From positions 16,276,098 to 16,340,097 of the forward strand of contig OY740772.1 of assembly GCA_963513935.1 (NCBI GenBank): a stretch of DNA of 64,000 nt, given 5' to 3'. Numbering within the stretch: the first letter of the stretch is position 1; each line of letters starts with the position of its first letter. Under the pieces are notes generated by a model. It saw only the letters and a program-made list of their open reading frames with translations. It had not been told where the DNA came from and searched no databases. Shown piece after piece: positions 61,001 through 64,000 of the stretch. The position numbers were made by a program, and so were the translations under genes. Source of the DNA: Aphrophora alni (taxonomy: Eukaryota > Arthropoda > Insecta > Hemiptera > Aphrophoridae).

Positions 61001-62899
61001 CACATAATAACCACATATTGGCCATTTTGTCAGTACTTGATACGCAATTAATTGTTGTGGTATGTCAGCGATTTAAAATCATTGCCATGATAATACCGTC
61101 AATTGTGAGATTTATGTTGTTATACTTTTTTACAGTGCTGCTGAATTTCACAGGCAACTTGTTGAGGTTTATGAGCTGATGTAATGAGTGGCAATAAAGT
61201 TAGACAATTATGTCATTTGGAACGAATGAATGTTCATGATGAAAATTTAGTGGTCACTCAACAATAATGAAGCACAGTATAACAAACACACAGAACACAA
61301 TTCTCATAAAAAATACGCCTAAGTAGCAGACGCGTCTCAACGACAAGGTCGTCCTCTTCAGTGATACACCAGCTACACCAACCAAACCACAACAGTTGAG
61401 TTGTGGTTTGCTTAGTGTAGCTGGTGTATCACTGAAGAGGACGACCTTGTCGTTGAGATGTGTCTGATATTAGGCGTATTTTTTATGAGAATTGTGTTCT
61501 GTGTGTTTGTTATACTGTATATTTTTCTCATAAGTCAAGCTCAACATTTAATATTAATAATGAAACACTCAGTGGATCAAGTTATTACAAAAATCGGTGA
61601 TTTACTGTTTCACAATTATTGTGTTTTCCTGATGTTTCACGATCATTCATTACAAAAAAGTGTGACAGATGGTTTCTGAAAATTTTAACCGACACAGACA
61701 AACAGAACACGTGGCTTCAACTCGAATATTTCCTAAAAGGAAGGACATGGACTGTTCAACACACATTACAACTGGACATGAAGCCTGGGATTCAAATAAA
61801 TGCCAAGTTCACCATAGTAACCGCAACAATGACATATGTTGTCAGCTGTTTTGAATCTCCATGAACTTTATGTATTATCTGTGCTTAATAAATTACCTTT
61901 GATGTAAAATTAAAATGGTAGAGATTACCACCTGTACAAAGATAAGTAAACAAATAAACAACACATATCACCATAGCAACCGCGACAATGACATCTATTG
62001 CCAACTGTTTTGAATCTCCCTGAACTGTATGTAATTTGTGTGTTTTAATAAATTTAATATTTATTGTTAAATTAAAACGGTAGAGGTTTCCACCAGTACA
62101 ATGGTAAGAAATAAATACCACACATCACCATAGCAACTGGAACAATATGTTCGACCGGAACAATCTATTGCCAGCTGTTTTGAATTTCCAAGAGTTTTTC
62201 TACAGATTTGATACATCGTTATATAATTTGTGTGCAAATAAATGTTTAATTATAAACATTTTTCTGGATCACCCTATATTACAATTTGTATTTTATATTA
62301 TAATTATAATTATGTAATCCAAGGGTGGAACAATAAAATTGAATTCTATTTTAAGCTAAAAACGCAACTTAATAAAAGTTTAGGATATAGATTTATTAAA
62401 AGTCAAATAAGATGGCTACTCTTTCTACTATCAACAAATGCATTAAGGAAGTTTATTAAAGAAGTAGCACTATGATTAATTTTATAATTCTGATGATGTT
62501 AGAAAAGTGCAGTTAAACAGGAAGCTGAAGTCAGCAAAAGTAAAGAGAATGTTTTCCAAACTACAAGTATAACCTGTACAGGTTTCCTCTATTTGTGTAA
62601 TTAAATTAAAATACTACAATTACAATATTTTTATTTTTAAAATGAACTGATTAAAATAATTAAAATCCTTTTTGAAATTTTTTTATTAAAATCTATTCAA
62701 GAAACATCTTACAGAGAGTATTACCTAAAATACTTATTTGATTTTCTCCTTCGATGTTGTTTAAAGTGACATAACCTGAAGTACTTCCAGCAAAAAATAA
62801 TTCAGGAAACAATGGATGAAACTTAACACATGTTGTTGGGTGATTTGCTAGTGAGCTGCTTAAAACTTTTGTCAAGTTATTACTTGTCCTATCATAGAG
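51714..62899 (-). CDS. WD40-repeat protein, 3' part (six exons; 5' end outside window)
   Basis: Exons in transcript order: 62725-62899, 59903-60009, 58267-58404, 56844-56924, 54811-55041, 51714-52007. All introns are GT-AG and phases match (phase 1 after the first, 0 after the others). About 341 codons are visible. Six WD40-type blades can be read: FHPLFPELFFAGSTSGYVTL; LDTDANGVKLITAGKDACIR; YSVQFHPTEESVFVSGGWD followed by NTVKIWDIR; SNKILTGSSRCKNNLQLWDF; SGDLIMCGGAGYGGLRIISL; and a final CYGAKSGNCQLVKYL. A ~60-residue tail is very rich in Glu and Lys and is probably disordered. WD40 propellers are protein-binding scaffolds, and the partner cannot be told from sequence. I cannot name the orthologue. 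No promoter is visible. Confidence 0.88.
52040..54000. other. last intron, left part: AT-rich, no gene
   Basis: Contains a (T)20 run near 52718, a small GACGT / CCTTATTATGACGT repeat at 52875-52945 and a (C)12 run at 53697. The word ATACTTAGTGTAGAGAAAGTT at about 53870 recurs near 13080 and 17200 (a further short dispersed repeat). No supportable ORF. Confidence 0.5.
54098..54455 (+). pseudogene. DUF4780-like fragment in a WD40-gene intron, opposite strand
   Basis: The frame reads SYMEKVALVLSYLRNATKCW, then LETTIATFKPLGEENKLISR and RVLLRAHSK. This resembles the SYLEKGALVLxCxDExTxxWLxxxVPTxxPWEGxxL region of DUF4780, a domain found beside arthropod mobile elements. Upstream, in other frames, VPTYKDI and VVLDAYPECKLTNEQ match the domain's (Y/H)PxxxLTxEQ start. 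Stops before the Met show decay. The downstream C-terminal part is lost. Confidence 0.5.
54811..55041 (-). CDS. WD40 gene, fifth visible exon
   Basis: Acceptor at 55043-55042 (TTTTTCAG), donor GTCTGT after 54811. 77 codons, phase 0 at both ends. Begins SNKILTGSSRCKNNLQLWDF, a blade with its LWD end, and ends GLRIISLKENL, the strand of the next blade. Confidence 0.88.
55085..55625 (+). repeat. segmental duplicate block 2 (foldback F4 plus F2 fragment), intronic
   Basis: Collinear with 49985-50540, in the same orientation 5.1 kb away. Its foldback (about 55130-55330) has arms AACAGCTGACAATAGATG, TCATTGTTGCGGTTACTATG and CACCATAGCAACCACAACATC. The rest carries TCTCTTTTGACCAACTCTTG and GTAATGATGGTTAGTTGGCA. 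Confidence 0.75.
55711..56040 (-). pseudogene. LINE C-terminus and 3' UTR, 5' truncated, intronic
   Basis: The minus strand gives DCKALNFSQYKIMVEKRVIN followed by ECIYNLEEFMNNRKK. This resembles the IKxLNxxxFKxxxKxxLixxxFYSxxEFM end of many LINE reverse transcriptases. It is followed by about 160 bases without a frame and a terminal TAATAAATTTATCAATCAAT. Confidence 0.6.
56844..56924 (-). CDS. WD40 gene, fourth visible exon
   Basis: 27 codons, phase 0 at both ends. It starts IWDIRTEDGLVRTIEGPFIS and so completes the WD dipeptide of the blade begun in the previous exon. Acceptor TTTTTACAG, donor GTATAT. Confidence 0.88.
57409..57640 (+). pseudogene. RNase H fragment of a LINE, intronic, opposite strand
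   Basis: One frame reads GNISILADSKSSLHVISFYK, PSPFFCYIQEIQCL; another continues QWILV, then a stop, then VSGNDVADEL. This matches the RNase H order (xxIxTDSxSSLxxI...LQWIPSHxGIxGNDxADELA) with the catalytic-motif Asp of the DS pair (D of ADS) and the Asp of NDVAD still present. Frameshifted and dead. Confidence 0.6.
58267..58404 (-). CDS. WD40 gene, third visible exon
   Basis: 46 codons, phase 0 at both ends, VIQEFGDTDPMMSTTIDYHK followed by the most typical blade of the protein (HPTEESVFVSGGWDNTVK). The D of the structural GH-D...WD repeat is present in WDN. Acceptor TTTTAG, donor GTAAAC. Confidence 0.9.
58570..59110 (+). repeat. family F3, intronic copy 1
   Basis: AAATAAATGGTGCTAAAACAT, AAAATGTCAATTTTTGTTGTC, GTCTGGGTCCTTAAAGGTAAC, then GATAGATATCATTCAAAACCC and GGACCTCATAAC. 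This is the same order as the copy at 60060-60860. Confidence 0.5.
59333..59725 (+). repeat. intronic minisatellite, ~56-bp unit, about seven copies
   Basis: Units: GGAGCTTTGTAAATGAGGGG, ATGGAAATTTACCTATAAGC, TGTAAACCAGAA, with an alternative GGATAGAGAGTGGAGATCTA, GCTATAACCTGTAAATCAGA version at every third or fourth place. It lies between the second and third visible exons of the WD40 gene. Confidence 0.85.
59903..60009 (-). CDS. WD40 gene, second visible exon
   Basis: 107 bases. The first two bases complete a codon split with the previous exon (G/AA), then QGNEVNTLDTDANGVKLITA, GKDACIRMYDTVSKQ. The exon ends in phase 0 at CAA before GTCAGT. The AGKD...RMYD pattern is a WD40 blade. Confidence 0.88.
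60060..60860 (+). repeat. family F3, intronic copy 2, longest copy seen
   Basis: CAATAAATGGTGCAAAAATAT, AAAAATGTCAGTACAGACATT, TTTGGCTCATTAATCTTCTC, GTTTGGGTCTTTAGAGGCTGC, GACAGACAGATATCATTCCA, then CCAGGAGATCTCAAACTGATA. It gives the fullest outline of the family, about 750 bases. No coding frame. Confidence 0.55.
61323..61367 (-). ncRNA. hammerhead-ribozyme-like motif, left arm of the foldback
   Basis: Minus strand: GTATCA (stem I), CTGAAGA (fits CTGANGA), one extra G, GACGAC-CTT-GTCGTT (stem II), GAG (consensus GAA), ACGCGT (stem III), C as cleavage base (a GTC triplet), TGCTAC closing stem I with one mismatch in six. A14 has become G, which would reduce activity. Confidence 0.45.
61426..61470 (+). 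ncRNA. hammerhead-ribozyme-like motif, right arm of the foldback
   Basis: Plus strand: GTATCA, CTGAAGA, one extra G, GACGAC-CTT-GTCGTT, GAG, ATGTGT, C (GTC triplet), then TGATAT. Stem I closes with six pairs, one of them a wobble, the best stem I of the five copies. Stem III is weak. It shares the A14-to-G change with the left arm. Confidence 0.45.
61795..62260 (+). mobile_element. three tandem single-arm copies of foldback family F4
   Basis: Three successive segments (about 61806-61900, 61915-62065, 62085-62245) each read CACCATAG.AACCG.GACAA, TGACAT(C/A)T..TGCCA.CTGTTTTGAATCTCC, then a GTATGTAATTTGTGTG.TTAATAAA-type end. The third has an extra ACAATATGTTCGACCGGA. They may have arisen by repeated insertion at one site or by local duplication. 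Confidence 0.7.
62725..62899 (-). CDS. WD40 gene, first visible exon (not the true first)
   Basis: The acceptor TTTACAG lies just above 62899. The frame is LYDRTSNNLTKVLSSSLANH, then FHPLFPELFFAGSTSGYVTL, NNIEGENQISIL, ending in phase 1 before GTAATA. It begins in the middle of a blade (LYD), so at least one upstream exon exists beyond the window. No other exon was found between 62900 and 64000. Confidence 0.85.
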
Positions 62900-62919
62900 C
62901 TGTAAACAGTTTGTTCAAA

Positions 62920-63780
62920 TTAAAAATATGGAAACATAGAGTGTACAAAAAATACAGGAATGGTAAAATATCTCAAAAGCACGAGATTTTAGGGAAATAT
63001 GTTTGGGACAAAATTTATAGGGTACAAAAAGGAACACTTAAAGGTGACCTTGATCTTGACTTTGGAACCAAATATAGGGTTTATTTAAAGGTTAACTTAA
63101 ATTTGTTTAATGAAACTCCTATTTCTGACACCAGAAATAAAAAGAATGGACAATTTTATGTTCTCTCATATTAAAGGACGAAGTAACTTCTAAAAGTAAT
63201 TTCAAGGTCATATCAACTCCAACTCTGTAGTTATGAATGTTCAAACAAATTGTTTCATACAAAAGTTGAAGTGCACAAAAATGTCCCTTATCTTGAGACC
63301 AAAATTTGATTTTTTTTAACGTAAACCCTTATTTTTTACTTCAATAGATTAACTATTAACTAATTAGACACTCATATAATGGGGCAAAATAATCCCTGGG
63401 CTACATGTTAAGAACCCATACTAAATTGTACTCAAAACATTATGATAACAGCATCTTGGCAAAAATCGCACTGTTATAAATTGTACGGATTTAATTTTGA
63501 TATCTAGGTGTGACTTGAACCTTGATTCTAAACATCGGTTGTATGGTATCATACATGCAGAGCATTTCAAGGTTAAACTAAATTTCAAAATGGAATTTCT
63601 AAGTTTAACTAGACAATTCTTAATCTTCTCTTTATTTCCAAAATGATAATGGCATAGCTTTTGTGAAACAAAAATGAATTGACTTTTAAATAACATCCAA
63701 ACGTCATTTAACATAGATACACAGATGAACCCAATGTTGGTCATTCTCTTCATTTCTGGTGTCAGAAATTAAGTTAATCT
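62920..63780. repeat. loosely inverted repeat in the upstream intron
   Basis: TTTCTGACACCAGAAAT at about 63122 recurs in reverse at about 63755, and AAGGTTAACTTAAATT at 63088 matches, reversed, AATTAAGTTAATCTTA at 63767. Both sides also carry CAAGGTCA- and TTGACCTT-type words. The plus-strand 114-codon ORF (62830-63174) begins antisense to the exon and is not supported. Confidence 0.45.
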
Positions 63781-64000
63781 TAAAACGACCCCTATAGATC
63801 TAAGATCAAAATGCCCATTTCTGTGGGGGTGATGAATATTCCCTCATGGATATGAATAGTAGAGAATATGTGAAATTTTGTATTTAAAGCTTTTTTTATA
63901 TACAGATCATCTAATCCTCAACATAAAAATAAAAATCAATTGGAAAATGAAAAACAATAACATTTGTAATACTATCATTTGTGTATATGAAAACTAATAC

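Larger units (their letters stand above)
61274..61517. mobile_element. 244-bp foldback with hammerhead-like motifs in both arms
   Basis: The arms pair almost throughout: the left starts ACAGTATAACAAACACACAG and the right ends TGTGTTTGTTATACTGT. The middle is CCACAACAG-TTGAG-TTGTGG. Each arm, read towards the outside, contains CACTGAAGAGGACGACC and TTGTCGTTGAGA. The element lies in the first visible intron of the WD40 gene. Confidence 0.85.

Noticed and set aside
62830..63174. 114-codon plus-strand ORF
   Set aside because: Its first part is antisense to a well-supported exon and the rest lies in an inverted repeat. No motif supports it.

Overview
The window looks like AT-rich nuclear DNA from an invertebrate, most likely an insect. 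The evidence is GT-AG introns of about 1.2 to 3 kb, an AATAAA signal after the only well-supported stop codon, long microsatellites, scattered CCTAA-type short repeats, and many decayed non-LTR retrotransposon ends. There is no bacterial gene organisation. A hemipteran-like or similar large repetitive genome is possible, but that is a guess.

Only one host protein-coding gene is well supported. It lies on the minus strand at the right end (51714 to 62899 and beyond). It is the 3' part of a WD40-repeat protein: six exons with matching splice phases, about 341 codons, ending in a Glu/Lys-rich tail, a stop codon and an AATAAA about 30 bases further on. Its 5' end is outside the window. Its introns are full of foldback elements, LINE remnants, a DUF4780-like fragment and a 56-bp minisatellite.

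From 1 to about 51.7 kb I found no convincing host gene. This part is a mosaic of repeats. It contains a 4.3-kb composite bounded by inverted ~300-bp repeats (1547-5858); (GA)n tracts at 7.4 and 17.8 kb; a CpG-rich inverted-repeat element (12064-12356); a 226-bp element whose 25-bp perfect inverted repeats enclose a tRNA-like sequence (12758-12983); a 771-bp foldback (18861-19631); a LINE tail next to a 53-bp higher-order tandem array (20866-21798); and a 34-bp array built on a palindromic core (23112-23592). Further right are a ~33-bp array split by an inserted element (29440-30645), an ~80-bp minisatellite (36350-37445) and a ~140-bp C-rich satellite (40255-40830). Several dispersed families recur throughout, here called F1 to F6. 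Decayed LINE C-termini lie near 2.3, 21.2, 38.5, 46.3, 49.3, 56.0 and 57.5 kb.

The most interesting signal is a set of five short hammerhead-ribozyme-like folds (CTGANGA, hairpin, GAAA-type core, short stem III, then a short closing stem). They lie at 2.75, 10.47, 29.8, 61.33 and 61.43 kb inside otherwise unrelated dispersed repeats. The last two form the arms of a 244-bp foldback. They resemble the ribozymes known from Penelope-like elements, with individual core substitutions and a recurrent extra base that need testing.
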